A DNA stretch of 64,000 nucleotides, from NCBI GenBank assembly GCA_963853835.1, contig OY970822.1:20183058-20247057 (forward strand). The letters are read 5' to 3'. This document shows positions 27,903-39,321 of the stretch, piece by piece. Within the stretch, counting starts at the first letter, position 1. Each line of letters begins with the position of its first letter. The DNA comes from Calendula officinalis. Its lineage: Eukaryota > Streptophyta > Magnoliopsida > Asterales > Asteraceae. The notes beneath the pieces were generated by a model. The model searched no databases and was not told where the DNA came from. It saw only the letters and a program-made list of their open reading frames with translations. The translations under genes and the position numbers were made by a program.

Positions 27903-28276
27903 TTAATATGACGATTTTACCATTACAAGTTTGTGACTAAAACAAATAGATTATATTTTCAATCACATCTAAGAAAATGTAGGTAAGAATGATTTTATAA
28001 CTACATTTTTTTTATAAAGTATCATTGAAACTTATACTTCGTATACAAATAACCTTTGTTTATATATTATTATCACTTAAGTGTAACTTTTTTAATCTTG
28101 AAAATTTAATGTTGGAATGGGTGTAATATTGAGTTAATAATATACTTAAGTTATCATCGGATCACACAATTTTGTTTACCAAATATTTGGATTAAATAAT
28201 GACACAAGTATAAGATTCTCAAAGCGCCTAGTTTGACTTTGAAAGAATTTTCCGGAACAACTAAAATTATAGTATT
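27005..28276. other. Non-coding stretch: tandem duplication, GC hairpin and (TA)n
   Basis: A unit of about 70 bp starting GGATGATATTAATCATTTTG occurs at 27283 and 27358. At 27721-27745 GCCCGCCCAGTCGGGCGGGC can form a tight hairpin in AT-rich DNA. A (TA)n tract covers 27816-27898. No gene seen. Confidence 0.6.
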
Positions 28277-28575
28277 TGTTATAATTTTACTATAATTAAG
28301 GCCCTATTAGCAATTGATCAAAGAACTTGAAGATTATAAAAGCAAGAAACAAGTAAGATAGAGAGAATTATAATCACTTATGCAAGTGTATTATGAGGTG
28401 CATTTTGCTTCTTTACATGATGGGGTATTTATACTACAAAATTTACTATGCTACATTAATTAGTAGACAAGAACATTTATGATAGATTTGAAATTATTGA
28501 AAATGGTTTACCCTAGGGTTGAATTATGTTCATGCTAGGATTGAAAATGTGTCCATCCATATATATTTTATAACA
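28277..28575 (-). repeat. 3' LTR of the copia element
   Basis: On the plus strand it reads TGTTATAATTTTACTATAAT to ATATTTTATAACA, matching 34202-34498 over its length apart from a run of indels around 28345-28385 and scattered substitutions. Confidence 0.9.
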
Positions 28576-28584
28576 CTCCCCCTT
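28576..28584 (-). promoter_or_regulatory. Polypurine tract of the copia element
   Basis: The minus strand reads AAGGGGGAG immediately before the 3' LTR terminal TG, the usual place for plus-strand priming. Confidence 0.8.
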
Positions 28585-28728
28585 GGATGGCACTTTTTCA
28601 AAACTGAGTTCAACTTTGAAGTACTGCCTCATTAAAAACCTTGCTAAAGAAAACCCAGTGGGATAAAAACTTTAGCGAAGGGAAAAAGAGTGCAGTGTAT
28701 AGTTGACTCCCCCTCATGTAGACATCTA

Positions 28729-30726
28729 TCACATCTGATGAACATGTCGCATTCCAATATTGTGAACATATTTTCTGAACATTGCAGTAGGGAGTGACTT
28801 TGTGAAAAGATCTGCAGAATTATTACTAGATTGAACGTATTTCATTTCGATTTGCTTATCCTTTATCAAGTCTTGAGTGTACGAGAAAAATCTTGGGGGT
28901 ATATGTTTTGTTCTGTCAGTCTTTATATACCCTTCTTTTATCTGTGTAACACAAGCTGCATTGTCTTCATGAATCACAGTTGGATTTTTCTCCCCCTCTA
29001 GTCCACACGAAGTCAAAATGAGTTTTGTCATCGATCTTAGCCACACACACTCTCTGCTGGCTTCATGTAGTGCGATGACTTCTGCATGATTTGATGATGT
29101 CGCGACAAGTGTTTGCTTTTGGGAGCGCCATGAAATAGCAGTGCCTCCACTCATGAAAACATATCCCGTTTGAGACCTAGCTTTATGAGGATCAGATAAA
29201 TAACCTGCATCTGTATAACCAACTAACTCTTGTTTTGAATCATTAGAATAAAATAGACCTAAATCAACAGTTCCTCGAAGGTATCGAAAAATATGTTTGA
29301 TACCATTCCAATGCCTTTTTGTAGGAGCTGAACTAAATCTTGCTAACAAATTAACAGTAAAAGAAATGTCGGGTCTAGTACAATTTGTAAGATACATTAA
29401 AGCTCCAATTGCACTGAGATATGGTACTTCTTGAACAAGAACCTCTTCATTTTCTTCACGAGGTCTAAAGGGATCGTTGTCAACGTTAAGTGATCGAACG
29501 ACCATTGGAGTGCTTAATGGATTCGCTTTGTCCATATTGAAACGTTTCAAAATCTTTTCTGTATAATTTGATTGATGGACAAGTATTCCATTATTCATAT
29601 GCTCAATTTGTAAACCAAGACAATATTTGGTTTTACCAAGGTCTTTCATTTCAAATTCTTTCTTTAAAAGTACAGTTGTTTCATGAATTTTCTTATGTGT
29701 CCCGATAAGGTTCAAATCATCAACATAGACGGCTATGATTACAAACCCGGATGTTGTTTTCTTAATAAAAACACATGGGCAAATAATATTATTGGTATAA
29801 CCTTTACTTATTAAGTAATCACTTAAACGTTTATACCACATGCGTCCGGATTGCTTCAACCCATACAAGGATCGTTGTAACTTAATTGAATACATTTCTT
29901 TGGGTTTTTCACTTAATGCTTTTGGCATTTTAAATCCTTCGGGAACTTTCATGTAAATATCACTATCAAATGATCCATACAAATAAGCTGTGACAACATC
30001 CATTAGACGCATTTCTAAATTTTTGGAAACTACCAGGCTGATTAGATATCTAAACGTTATTGCATCCATAACCGAGGAATATGTTTCCTCATAATCAATT
30101 CCCGATCTTTGAGAAAAACCTTGAGCTACAAGTCTAGCTTTATATCTTATAATTTCATCTTTCTCATTTCGTTTTCGTATGAAAATCCATTTATAACCCA
30201 CAGGTTTCACACTTTCTGGTGTGAGAGCAATGCGTCCAAAAACATTACGTTTATTCAACGAATTTAATTCAGCTTGCATGGCTTCTTTCCATATATCCCA
30301 GTCATGTCTATTTTGGCATTCAATGACAGACTTTGGTTCAGGATCATCATTCATAATTTCACATGCAACGACATAGGAAAATATTTCATCAATATTTCCT
30401 ATTTCATCCCGATTCCATAATATATTTGTTTGGCCATAATTTATGGAAATCTCATTATTAACATCATTCATTTCCTCTTGTGGAGGAGTTTCAATATTTT
30501 GTATTTCTTCAGAAATACTTTCCTTATGATCATTTGCATTTTCTGCATTCTTTCTTTTTCTAGGATTTTTATCCTTGGAACCAATTGGTCTTCCACGCTT
30601 TAAGCGTGCTTTAGATTCTTGAGTGACTTTATCACTAGATTTTAAATTTGGTATTTCAATCCGGGCTGGAGCATTAACAGCCGGTATATGTGATTTTGTC
30701 ACTCTTTTAGTATCTAATAAATGCAT
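28729..30726 (-). CDS. copia pol, 3' part: reverse transcriptase and RNase H
   Basis: A 665-codon frame. It holds the copia RT domain from about residue 170 (VGYKWIFIRKRN, KARLVAQGFSQ, MDVVTAYLYGSFD), the catalytic YVDD box (VIIAVYVDDLNLIGT, near residue 335), ALMYLTNCTRPDISF, and RNase H (VGYTDAGYLSDP, TSSNHAEVIAL, HEDNAACV, then ADLFTKSLP near the end). The core domains are intact. Its first codons overlap the end of the upstream frame (30707-30726) in another frame, so pol is split by a small frameshift near 30715. The listed start is only the first start codon of the open frame. Confidence 0.92.
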   Translation of the reverse strand: MHLLDTKRVTKSHIPAVNAPARIEIPNLKSSDKVTQESKARLKRGRPIGSKDKNPRKRKNAENANDHKESISEEIQNIETPPQEEMNDVNNEISINYGQTNILWNRDEIGNIDEIFSYVVACEIMNDDPEPKSVIECQNRHDWDIWKEAMQAELNSLNKRNVFGRIALTPESVKPVGYKWIFIRKRNEKDEIIRYKARLVAQGFSQRSGIDYEETYSSVMDAITFRYLISLVVSKNLEMRLMDVVTAYLYGSFDSDIYMKVPEGFKMPKALSEKPKEMYSIKLQRSLYGLKQSGRMWYKRLSDYLISKGYTNNIICPCVFIKKTTSGFVIIAVYVDDLNLIGTHKKIHETTVLLKKEFEMKDLGKTKYCLGLQIEHMNNGILVHQSNYTEKILKRFNMDKANPLSTPMVVRSLNVDNDPFRPREENEEVLVQEVPYLSAIGALMYLTNCTRPDISFTVNLLARFSSAPTKRHWNGIKHIFRYLRGTVDLGLFYSNDSKQELVGYTDAGYLSDPHKARSQTGYVFMSGGTAISWRSQKQTLVATSSNHAEVIALHEASRECVWLRSMTKLILTSCGLEGEKNPTVIHEDNAACVTQIKEGYIKTDRTKHIPPRFFSYTQDLIKDKQIEMKYVQSSNNSADLFTKSLPTAMFRKYVHNIGMRHVHQM

Positions 30727-32125
30727 CAGGCAATTTATTTACAATTTCCTGCAAGTGCATTATTTTTTGAACTTCTTTTTCACATTGATTAGTTCGAGGA
30801 TCAAGATATAATAGTGATGGCTCACACCATAATACATTCTTTTCTTTGTTTTTCTTTTCTTCTCCCAATGTTGGAAAGTTTGCCTCATCGAAGTGGCAAT
30901 CTGCAAAACGTGCTGTAAAAACATCACCTGTTAAAGGTTCAAGATATCTTATGATTGAACTTGTTTCATACCCAACATATATTCCCAACCTTCTTTGAGG
31001 TCCCATTTTTGTACGTTGTGGTGGAGCAATAGGAACATATATAGCACAACCAAAAACTCTAAGGTGGGAGATGTTTGGCTCTTGACCATAAGCAAGTTGT
31101 AAAGGAGAGTATTTATGATATGCACTTGGTCTTATACGAATTAATGATGCAGCATGTAAAATAACATGATCCCAAATAGATACGGGAAGTTTTGTTCTCA
31201 TTATTAATGGTCTAGCAATTAACTGAAGACGTTTAATCAAAGATTCAGCTAAACCATTTTGTGTGTGTACATGAGCAACTGGGTGTTCAACAACAATTCC
31301 TACAGACATACAATAATCATTAAATGCCTGAGACGTAAATTCACCAGCATTATCCAATCTTACTCTTTTTATGGTATGATCAGGAAAATGTGCTCTTAGT
31401 TTAATGATTTGTGCAAGAAATTTTGCAAATGCCACATTACGTGTTGATAATAGACAAACATGAGACCATCTACTTGATGCATCTATTAAGACCATAAAGT
31501 ATCTAAATGGTCCACATGGTGGATGAATCGGCCCACAAATATCTCCATGGATTCTTTCAAGAAACGCAGGGGTTTCCATTTCAATTTTAATAGGTGAAGG
31601 TCTTATAATCAACTTACCAAGGGAGCATGATGCACATTGAGTTGTTTTACCTGTATGAGGGATCTTATGATCTTTCAATGGATGCCCATTAGTGTTTTCA
31701 ATTATCCTCCTCATCATTGTTGAGCCTGGATGCCCTAACCTGTCATGCCATAAGCTAAATATACTAGGATCGTGACTATTTACTTTGACTACCATGTGTG
31801 ACTCTGCCATGTTTATATGTGTGTAATGTAGACCACATTGAAGCAATGGTAGTTCTTCCAATACATGACTTTTATTAGTAATGTGTAATATTTTCTTATT
31901 ATCTGTAGTCACACTCTGAGTGTCATATCCATTATGATATATGTCTTTAAAACTTAATAAATTTCTCTTTGATTTAGGAGAAAATAAAGCATTATCTACC
32001 AAAACTTGTGTACCATTAGGTAGTATAAAATTAGCCTTTCCTACACCTTCTATCAAGTCCGCCGGACCCGATATGGTGTTTTTATTGAAATGCATAGACG
32101 AATTACAAAGATGAAAAATAAACAT
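30707..32125 (-). CDS. copia pol, 5' part: protease remnant and integrase
   Basis: A 472-codon frame. It opens in what should be the protease (NTISGPADLIEGVGKANF, LPNGTQVLVDNALFSP) but has no D(S/T)G-type catalytic motif. Integrase follows: zinc finger with HDRLGHPG and CASCSLGKL, then the DDE core with GDICGPI, RLDNAGEFTSQAF and HTQNGLAES, then the RVFGCAIYVPI region. The last codons (DAFIRY, stop) run out of frame where the RT part should follow. Gag stops at 32161, leaving about 35 bp that cannot hold the missing protease segment, so a deletion is likely. Confidence 0.88.
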   Translation of the reverse strand: MFIFHLCNSSMHFNKNTISGPADLIEGVGKANFILPNGTQVLVDNALFSPKSKRNLLSFKDIYHNGYDTQSVTTDNKKILHITNKSHVLEELPLLQCGLHYTHINMAESHMVVKVNSHDPSIFSLWHDRLGHPGSTMMRRIIENTNGHPLKDHKIPHTGKTTQCASCSLGKLIIRPSPIKIEMETPAFLERIHGDICGPIHPPCGPFRYFMVLIDASSRWSHVCLLSTRNVAFAKFLAQIIKLRAHFPDHTIKRVRLDNAGEFTSQAFNDYCMSVGIVVEHPVAHVHTQNGLAESLIKRLQLIARPLIMRTKLPVSIWDHVILHAASLIRIRPSAYHKYSPLQLAYGQEPNISHLRVFGCAIYVPIAPPQRTKMGPQRRLGIYVGYETSSIIRYLEPLTGDVFTARFADCHFDEANFPTLGEEKKNKEKNVLWCEPSLLYLDPRTNQCEKEVQKIMHLQEIVNKLPDAFIRY

Positions 32126-32160
32126 AATTATGATTTAGACATGAGTGATTAAGCTTCATA

Positions 32161-33231
32161 TTACTCCATGTCATTCAAGAAATCAGAAGCATTTAGATCA
32201 GTGTTCTCAGATTGATCCACAAAGTTTACTTCTTTCTCCTTTTGCTTAAGTGAAGCTTGATATAGCTTGCAAAAGTGAGAAGGTGTGCGACAAGTACTTT
32301 GCCAGTGGCCCGTACTACCACATCTATAACACACATTTTGATTGTTTTGAGAAGCACTTGCTTTAGCATCATGTTTTGTGGTCTTGTTTTGTGGCTGGAC
32401 TTTGTTACTTGGTGGAGCATGATAAGTATTATTTCTTGGACCACGTCCATATCCACGTCCACGTCCATGACCATAACCACGACCACGACCATAAGGGTGA
32501 CTTCGACCAAAGTTTTGGTTTCGGTCATTATTATAGTTTTGGCCAGAAGACTGGTTTTGATTAAAACGACCTCGTCCACGGCCACGACCACATCCCCTTG
32601 TATTATTTCGAGGACCAACATTTTCTGCAGCATTGACCTCAGGGAATGCTGCTGATCCTGTGGGACGGGACTCATGATTTTTCATTAAGAGCATATTATT
32701 TTGCTCAGCCGTCAGAAGATATTCTTGCAAATCAGAATATTTTGAGAATTTTTGCAATCGCAAATTCTCTTGCAAAGTAACATTTGATGCATGGAATGTG
32801 GAGTAAGTTTTCTCCAACTTTTCTTCATCTGTCACAGGATCTCCACAAAATTCAAGTTGTGAACATATCCTGAACAATGCTGAGCTATAATCAGACACTT
32901 GTTTAAAATCCTGGAATCTTAGTGATCTCCATTCTTCTCTAGCAAAGGGAAGTAAAACCCTTTTCTTATTATCAAATCTTTCTTTAAGAGACTTCCAGAA
33001 AATATATGGATCTTCAATGTTTAAGTATTCATTTTTTAAACTAGCATCAACGTGTTTACGAAGATTGAAAACTGCTTTCCATTTTTCTTGGGAAGAGCAA
33101 TTATTATTTTCATTTAAGGTATCTAAGATGCCCATTGATGCTAAATATGCTCTCATATCAGTGATCCATGAGTTGTAATTTTTACCAGATGCTTCTAACG
33201 CATTAAACTCAATATTCGCAACGTTTGACAT
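32161..33231 (-). CDS. copia gag with zinc knuckle
   Basis: A 356-codon frame from ATG (MSNVANIEFNALEASGKNY). The UBN2-type capsid region has SWITDMRAYLASMG, WKSLKERFDNKK and FREEWRSLRFQDF-like blocks (here FAREEWRSLRFQDFKQ). A glycine/arginine-rich RNA-binding stretch (GRGRGRGRFNQNQ, residues about 215-270) precedes one CCHC knuckle, CYRCGSTGHWQSTC. It ends with a stop right after FLNDME, where functional relatives usually continue into protease. The opposite-strand frames at 32275-32655 are mirror images of the GR-rich repeat. Confidence 0.9.
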   Translation of the reverse strand: MSNVANIEFNALEASGKNYNSWITDMRAYLASMGILDTLNENNNCSSQEKWKAVFNLRKHVDASLKNEYLNIEDPYIFWKSLKERFDNKKRVLLPFAREEWRSLRFQDFKQVSDYSSALFRICSQLEFCGDPVTDEEKLEKTYSTFHASNVTLQENLRLQKFSKYSDLQEYLLTAEQNNMLLMKNHESRPTGSAAFPEVNAAENVGPRNNTRGCGRGRGRGRFNQNQSSGQNYNNDRNQNFGRSHPYGRGRGYGHGRGRGYGRGPRNNTYHAPPSNKVQPQNKTTKHDAKASASQNNQNVCYRCGSTGHWQSTCRTPSHFCKLYQASLKQKEKEVNFVDQSENTDLNASDFLNDME

Positions 33232-34201
<970 letters not shown>

Positions 34202-34498
34202 TGTTATAATTTTACTATAATTAAGGCCCTATTAGCAATTGATCAAAGAACTTGAAGATTATAAATAAGAACAAGAACAAGATGGAGAGAGTTTATAACA
34301 CTTAAGAAAGTGTATTATGAGGTGCACTTTGCTTCTTTACATGATGGGGTATTTATACTACAAAATTTACTATGCTACATTAATTAGTAGACAAGAACAT
34401 TATGATAGATTTGGAATTATTGAAAATGGTTTACCCTAGGGTTGAATTATGTTCATGCTAGGATTGAAAATGTGTCCATCCATATATATTTTATAACA
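34202..34498 (-). repeat. 5' LTR of the copia element
   Basis: Plus-strand TGTTATAATTTTACTATAAT to TATTTTATAACA. As the upstream LTR it should hold the element promoter; no clear TATA box was chosen. Differences from the partner LTR cluster around 34265-34315. Confidence 0.9.
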
Positions 34499-34662
34499 GT
34501 ATTTGTGTTTTAAGGTTGTTTAATTTAGTAGAACTAAACGAATTTTCAGGAATTTTCTTGTATCAGATTTATCAACTACAACTGTAAATATCGATACACG
34601 TTTATTATGATTCATTAACTTTCCCCCCGACTAGGCGACTAATATGAATTCCAACTCATTTA

Positions 34663-34947
34663 GACTGTGCGTAATGGGTGACCAAACCCAGTTTGGTCAC
34701 CCATGCCACCTCTGCGCCACATCAGCCCGACCAAACACATAAAAAATTCCGACCGAACACACGTAACCAGGCGATCAAATCATTCCCCTTTGAAAAAGCC
34801 TTCCCCCTTTGAAAATTGATCGGTCGACTAGTCGACCGTTGGGCACGGTCGACGTGTCGATTTGGTATGGGCGTAAGGGGGGGACGCGTCGAGTTGGAGC
34901 TCCACGTCTGATCGACCAAATGGTCGACCACACCGTTACGGGTGGTC
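34663..34947. mobile_element. Possible Tourist-like (PIF/Harbinger) MITE
   Basis: The left end is GACTGTGCGTAATGGGTGAC and the right end, reverse-complemented, GACCACCCGTAACGGTGTGG; the inverted repeat is imperfect. TTA on both sides (34660-34662, 34948-34950) fits the 3-bp PIF/Harbinger duplication. The inside has nested GTCGAC and TTTGAAAA palindromes. Overlapping small ORFs are not credible. Confidence 0.45.
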
Positions 34948-35482
34948 TTAGTGAGTCAACTGATCTAAAGGAGACCATCCATTTTACGGGTAGCTCGAAA
35001 TTTATATGAGTTAACATATCACATATGTGGTCACAAAATGATATTTTTTTGCTCATAGGAAATAATCATGTAAACTCTTAATATTTCAACATTTAGAATA
35101 TCAAATTCAACCATTAGATTACTGGGTATCAGTCGAACACCCTTGTAATTAACTTTTTTTTTTATTACAATAATTCACCAAAAAAAATAAATGATTGATA
35201 AAAACAATTCAACCCTTTAATTATGAAAGGCATCTGTGAATCTAAAATGAACGTTTGAAAGTGGAAAAGGCCAAATAAGCATGTATCCGTCCGTTTAACA
35301 TTGATTATGTTTATGTACCCTTCGTAGGTCGTACCTTAAACTATTTATTTATTTCTCAAATAAATTTGTTTTGTTATCAACGATATTATAAATTGGTTAA
35401 AGAGCTCATATATTTGATATTAAGCTAGAAGCTAATAACATTTTGATGCAAAGACATCAAAACACTATATAGAAATGATATA

Positions 35483-35794
35483 CTTCCTTCGTATCAAAAT
35501 AAGTGATACACTTTCCATTTTGGGGTGTATCAAAATAAGTGACACACTTTGAAATCTTTCCTTATTTGGTAAAAATAGTGGGACTCGTATCACTAACTAT
35601 TCACTTTAATAAAGTGAAATGACCCTTATACCCTTACTTTTACTTTTAAAACTCATTAATATCACTTTATTCAAGAAAAGTGTGACACATCTTCCACTAA
35701 ATATGTACTTTAATCTATTTTAACATCTATTTTAATCTTTTACCTCAAAAAACGTGTAAGGCAATTTGTTTCACTTATTATGATACGGAGGAAG
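35483..35794. mobile_element. Stowaway-like MITE, 312 bp
   Basis: The ends CTTCCTTCGTATCAAAATAAG and (reverse complement of the right) CTTCCTCCGTATCATAATAAG are flanked by TA (35481-35482, 35795-35796). The left inverted repeat is partly duplicated: TATCAAAATAAGTGA(T/C)ACACTTT occurs at 35492 and again at 35528. Confidence 0.85.
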
Positions 35795-35862
35795 TATATA
35801 CATATCTTTTACACAACTTTTCTGATATTATGACAAGAAGTGAATTGAAATATACAAACATT

Positions 35863-36165
35863 AGGGGTGTACATTTTGGCCCAAAAAACCTAACTGAAAA
35901 CCCAACCGAACCGGAATCGATAACATGTTATCAGTTTAGTTTCGGTTTGAAAATTTATCGTTTTTGGTTTCGGTTCTATCGTTTCGGTTCGGTTCGATTT
36001 GTTCTTCGGATATGAGCATTTGGCCTAAAAAAATCGAGCCGCACCGAAACCGAACCGAACCGAACCAAAACCGAAGACATGCTATCGGTTCGGTTTTGAA
36101 AATTCACCGTTTTCGGTTTCCGCTTGATCGGTTTTGGTCTGGTTTTTGGACCGCGTTCACCAATA
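35863..36165. mobile_element. ACCGAACCGAA-rich inverted-repeat element, probable hAT-like MITE
   Basis: The left end TAGGGGTGTACATTTTGGCC is of the TAGGGGTG hAT type. The body has mirror-related CCGAACCG and CGGTTCGGTT blocks and two AACATGTTATC/GACATGCTATC cores. The right end near GTTCACCAA is degraded, and no exact 8-bp duplication was found. The ORFs at 35830-36191 are this repeat read in frame. Confidence 0.55.
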
Positions 36166-36632
36166 ACAAATATCATGATTACCTAAAATAATGAATCTTG
36201 ATTTGGCGGACTAACCATAATTTTCTTGAAATTTAAAATACATCAATTGAACTGCACGTCTGCACCCTTTTGCTTTTTTGGGCACAAAGCCAATTTATAA
36301 TTATTTTTCCTTCAAAATTACATGTAACAAAGCATTATTACAAATTCAACCCCTACATTTTTCGGATCTACATTTCAATCCTTCTTATAATTATGATATC
36401 CTATGTATATAAATATCCTACGAAACAGTGTAGACTATGATACAATGATATTTGAATTCATCTTTAGCTGCTTTCAAAGTTGGTTTTCATCAAAGTGACC
36501 TTGTGGTTGTTTTATAGCTCTTCTACCCCAACGCCAAAAGATCAACGGACTGAAATTGTATAGAAAGTTATTACTTAGGGGTAAATTTGCTATAAATCAA
36601 ACTCCTGTGGTGAAAACAGAAAGTGTGATTAA
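36166..36632. other. Downstream flank of the GAE-type gene
   Basis: AT-rich, no gene. It should contain the 3' UTR and poly(A) signals of the minus-strand epimerase gene; none was singled out. Confidence 0.4.
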
Positions 36633-37994
36633 CTAATTGGCGTATGTAATTCCTTTTTTAACCCTTGGTTTAATTCCGTAATAACTAACGTACCACTTAA
36701 CGAATTTCCTCAAGCCGGTCGACAAGTCGGTGGTCGGCTTGTAGCCGAAGTCCCTGTACGCTAGGCTCACATTAGCATGAGTAAATGGAACGTCGCCGTT
36801 TCGAGGCATCTTAATCACGTGCTTCTTAGCCTTCACGTTCAATAAACTTTCTAATATTGACACCAATTTCCCCACCGACACCGGCGACGTGTTCCCCAGG
36901 TTATATATTCTTAACTGCGCCGGCGCTCTCTTTTTCCCACCTTTTCCGGTGCTCTTCTCCGCCGTGTCCAACGCCCCTAAACACCCTTTCACCACATCAT
37001 CAATGAACGTGAAGTCACGCGCCACCTCCTTTTCATCATGCGTCTGGTAAACATTAATCGGTTTTCCTTGCAAAATATCTTTCGTGAAGAAAAAATAAGC
37101 CATATCCGGCCGCCCCCATGGACCGTACACCGTAAAAAAACGAAGTCCAGTAATGGCAAGACCGTAAATATGATTATAAGTATGGGCAATTTCCTCACCG
37201 GCTTTTTTCGTGGCAGCGTAAAGACTCGCCGGTTGGTCAGTCCGGTGAGATTCCGAGAACGGGTTTTCAGTGTTGAGTCCGTAAACAGAGCTGGATGACG
37301 CCCAAACAATCGACGGTTGTGGATCCGCGTTTTTCGCGATTTCCAGTAGATTCACGAATCCAGCTATGTTGGAACTAACGTACGACTGGGGATTTTGCAT
37401 AGCGTAACGTACACCCGCTTGCGCCGCCAAATGAAGAATGTGACTAAAAGGAACGATATCGAAAAGTTTGGATAGCAATTCGGCGTCGTTTAAATCACCT
37501 TCAACGATAAAAATCCCGTTTTGTTTCAACATTTGTTGTCTTGCCCGTTTCAACGACGGATCGTAATACGAATTAAAATTATCAAGACCCAAAACACCAT
37601 CACCACGTTTCTTTAACGCCAAGGAACAATGAGTTCCGACGAAACCTCCGGCACCGGTGACAAGGACAGAAAATCCGTTAACACGGCGTGGGGTTGATGA
37701 GCGGCGGACTTCTTTTTCCCATGAGGCACCACTGCCGTAGAAGGCGGAGGAGAGGAGGTGGGAGGTGGCCAGGACACGGTGGTTGGAGGTGGTGCCGGCG
37801 GTGCTGGTGGTGTTGTCGGAAAGTGGGGGGTAATTTAGGGTGAAAAAGAATATGAGAACAAGAGCGACTAAAAGAGTGAGTCGAAAAAGAAGTTTAGAGG
37901 AAGCTGCTAAGAGTTTGGTGCTGTTGACTTTGCGTATGTAGGTGTTGTAACGTTCAAGCTTGGTGGTTTTGCTGGTGTCCGGCGATGACGCCAT
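36633..37994 (-). CDS. GAE: UDP-glucuronate 4-epimerase (GAE6-like), intronless
   Basis: It converts UDP-glucuronate to UDP-galacturonate in the Golgi, the sugar donor for pectin. The 453-residue frame is a typical length for the family. Seen: a short cytosolic N-terminus (MASSPDTSKTTKLERYNTYI), a type II membrane anchor at about 38-52 (LTLLVALVLIFFFTL), a variable stem to about 105, the Rossmann motif TGAGGFVG at 113-120, DNFNSYYDPSLKRAR at 138-152, HLAAQAGVRYAM near 188-199, the catalytic serine stretch WASSSSVYG, and catalytic Y259/K263 in YAATK. GLRFFTVYGPWGRPDMA follows. No introns, stops or frameshifts; GAE genes are known to be intronless. The N-terminus resembles Arabidopsis GAE6 rather than GAE1, from memory. 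The gene is more GC-rich than its flanks. A TATA-like element lies near 38120-38130. Confidence 0.95.
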   Translation of the reverse strand: MASSPDTSKTTKLERYNTYIRKVNSTKLLAASSKLLFRLTLLVALVLIFFFTLNYPPLSDNTTSTAGTTSNHRVLATSHLLSSAFYGSGASWEKEVRRSSTPRRVNGFSVLVTGAGGFVGTHCSLALKKRGDGVLGLDNFNSYYDPSLKRARQQMLKQNGIFIVEGDLNDAELLSKLFDIVPFSHILHLAAQAGVRYAMQNPQSYVSSNIAGFVNLLEIAKNADPQPSIVWASSSSVYGLNTENPFSESHRTDQPASLYAATKKAGEEIAHTYNHIYGLAITGLRFFTVYGPWGRPDMAYFFFTKDILQGKPINVYQTHDEKEVARDFTFIDDVVKGCLGALDTAEKSTGKGGKKRAPAQLRIYNLGNTSPVSVGKLVSILESLLNVKAKKHVIKMPRNGDVPFTHANVSLAYRDFGYKPTTDLSTGLRKFVKWYVSYYGIKPRVKKGITYAN

Positions 37995-38135
37995 TAATCA
38001 ACGACGGATAGATTTTATCAATGAATAAATTAAAGAAAGAAGAAGACCCTTTTTGCAGCTTTTGGGAACGGAAATGGTGTTTTTTAGGGCCCTGAGAGAC
38101 TGATGAAGGGATCTTAGAGAAGGATATAAAGGGTG
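37995..38135 (-). promoter_or_regulatory. Proximal promoter and 5' leader of the GAE-type gene
   Basis: On the minus strand CCCTTTATATCC lies about 130 bp upstream of the ATG (around 38121-38132) and could be the TATA box, leaving a leader of roughly 100 nt. No other element was recognised; 38136-38593 is AT-rich with no gene. Confidence 0.3.
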
Positions 38136-38601
38136 AAGAATACACTAAATTATGTATGTCGCTGACATTATTTATTTATTTTTTAATATTCTAAATTATG
38201 TCAAAAAATATTTTTTTTACCTTAATTTGTACGACTAGATGTCTAGAACGATTAATTTGATGCATTATTTCAATATGATCTAATTAGCTGAATTTAATTG
38301 GATTATATAATAAATAAAATATGGATCTAATTAATATATATCCAAAGTAACGCAAAAGCTCAACCAAACCATCAATAGTTATACGAAGTAATTTGGTTTT
38401 TCATCTTATCAAAGGGCATATCTCAACATTATAACACAAGGTATCTTGTTAAGTTAATTTTGTCTTTTTAACACTCACATTAAAATTATTCTTCCTCATT
38501 TAATATTAATATAATATTCATTTGTAATCCACAAAATATCTAACTAATCACAATTTATAAAAAAAAGGTAAAATTGTTTAACCGGCCGTCATACCCATAT
38601 C

Positions 38602-39136
38602 TAGGGGTGAAAACGAGCCGAGCCGTTCGTGAGCTATTCGGGATCGGCTCGTTAAAAGCTCGAAACGATCCGAGCTTAAACGAGTATGAGCCGAGTTCGA
38701 GCTTAACTAAGAGCTCGTTTATTAAACGAGCCCGAGCCCGAGCTTGATCCACTAAGATCGATTAGGCTCGCGAGCCTAAACGAGCACATATATATTAATT
38801 ATTACAAAAATACAATTATATATTATATATTTTTATACTTGTGTGTATGTATACTATACATATATATGTATATAACATAATATAAAAATGAAGTGCTTAC
38901 ATAATATATTAAATATTATAATTAGATTAAAAAGTTTATATATTTTGTGTATATGGGAGCTTAAATGAGCCTAATCGAGCCGAGCCCGAACCTGCGAAAA
39001 CCTAAACGAGCCGAGCCCGAGCTTTACATATAAGGCTCGAAACGAGCCGAGCTCGAGCTCGAGCTCCTTAAAACTTAAACGAGCCGAGCTCGAACCTAGT
39101 CGAGCTCGGGCTCGGCTCGGCTCATTTACACCCCTA
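38602..39136. mobile_element. hAT-type MITE (535 bp) with perfect 8-bp target duplication
   Basis: The ends are TAGGGGTGAAAACGAGCC and, reverse-complemented, TAGGGGTGTAAATGAGCC. CCCATATC is repeated exactly at 38594-38601 and 39137-39144. The arms are packed with CGAGCC/GGCTCG and GAGCTCGAGC motifs around an AT-rich core (38780-38950). Non-autonomous. The two minus ORFs here are repeat artefacts. Confidence 0.9.
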
Positions 39137-39321
39137 CCCATATCAGAAGAACATACGGCAAAAAGCATCACGATACTTTTCGACATGGTCTGGCGAGACT
39201 TTGGTAGTTCCATAACGAATACTCGGAACATGTTATTAGACATTAAGGGCATGTTTGAGAAAGTTTATTTAGGGACTTTTTAGCTTAATAAGTTTGAATT
39301 TTGAAGTTTATTTAGGGTTAT

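Noticed and set aside
32226..32675. 149-codon minus frame and opposing plus frames over the copia gag
   Set aside because: They are out-of-frame readings of the GR-rich repeat in gag.
34722..35056. Overlapping ORFs on both strands near 34.9 kb
   Set aside because: They lie in a palindrome-rich MITE; openness on both strands reflects base composition.
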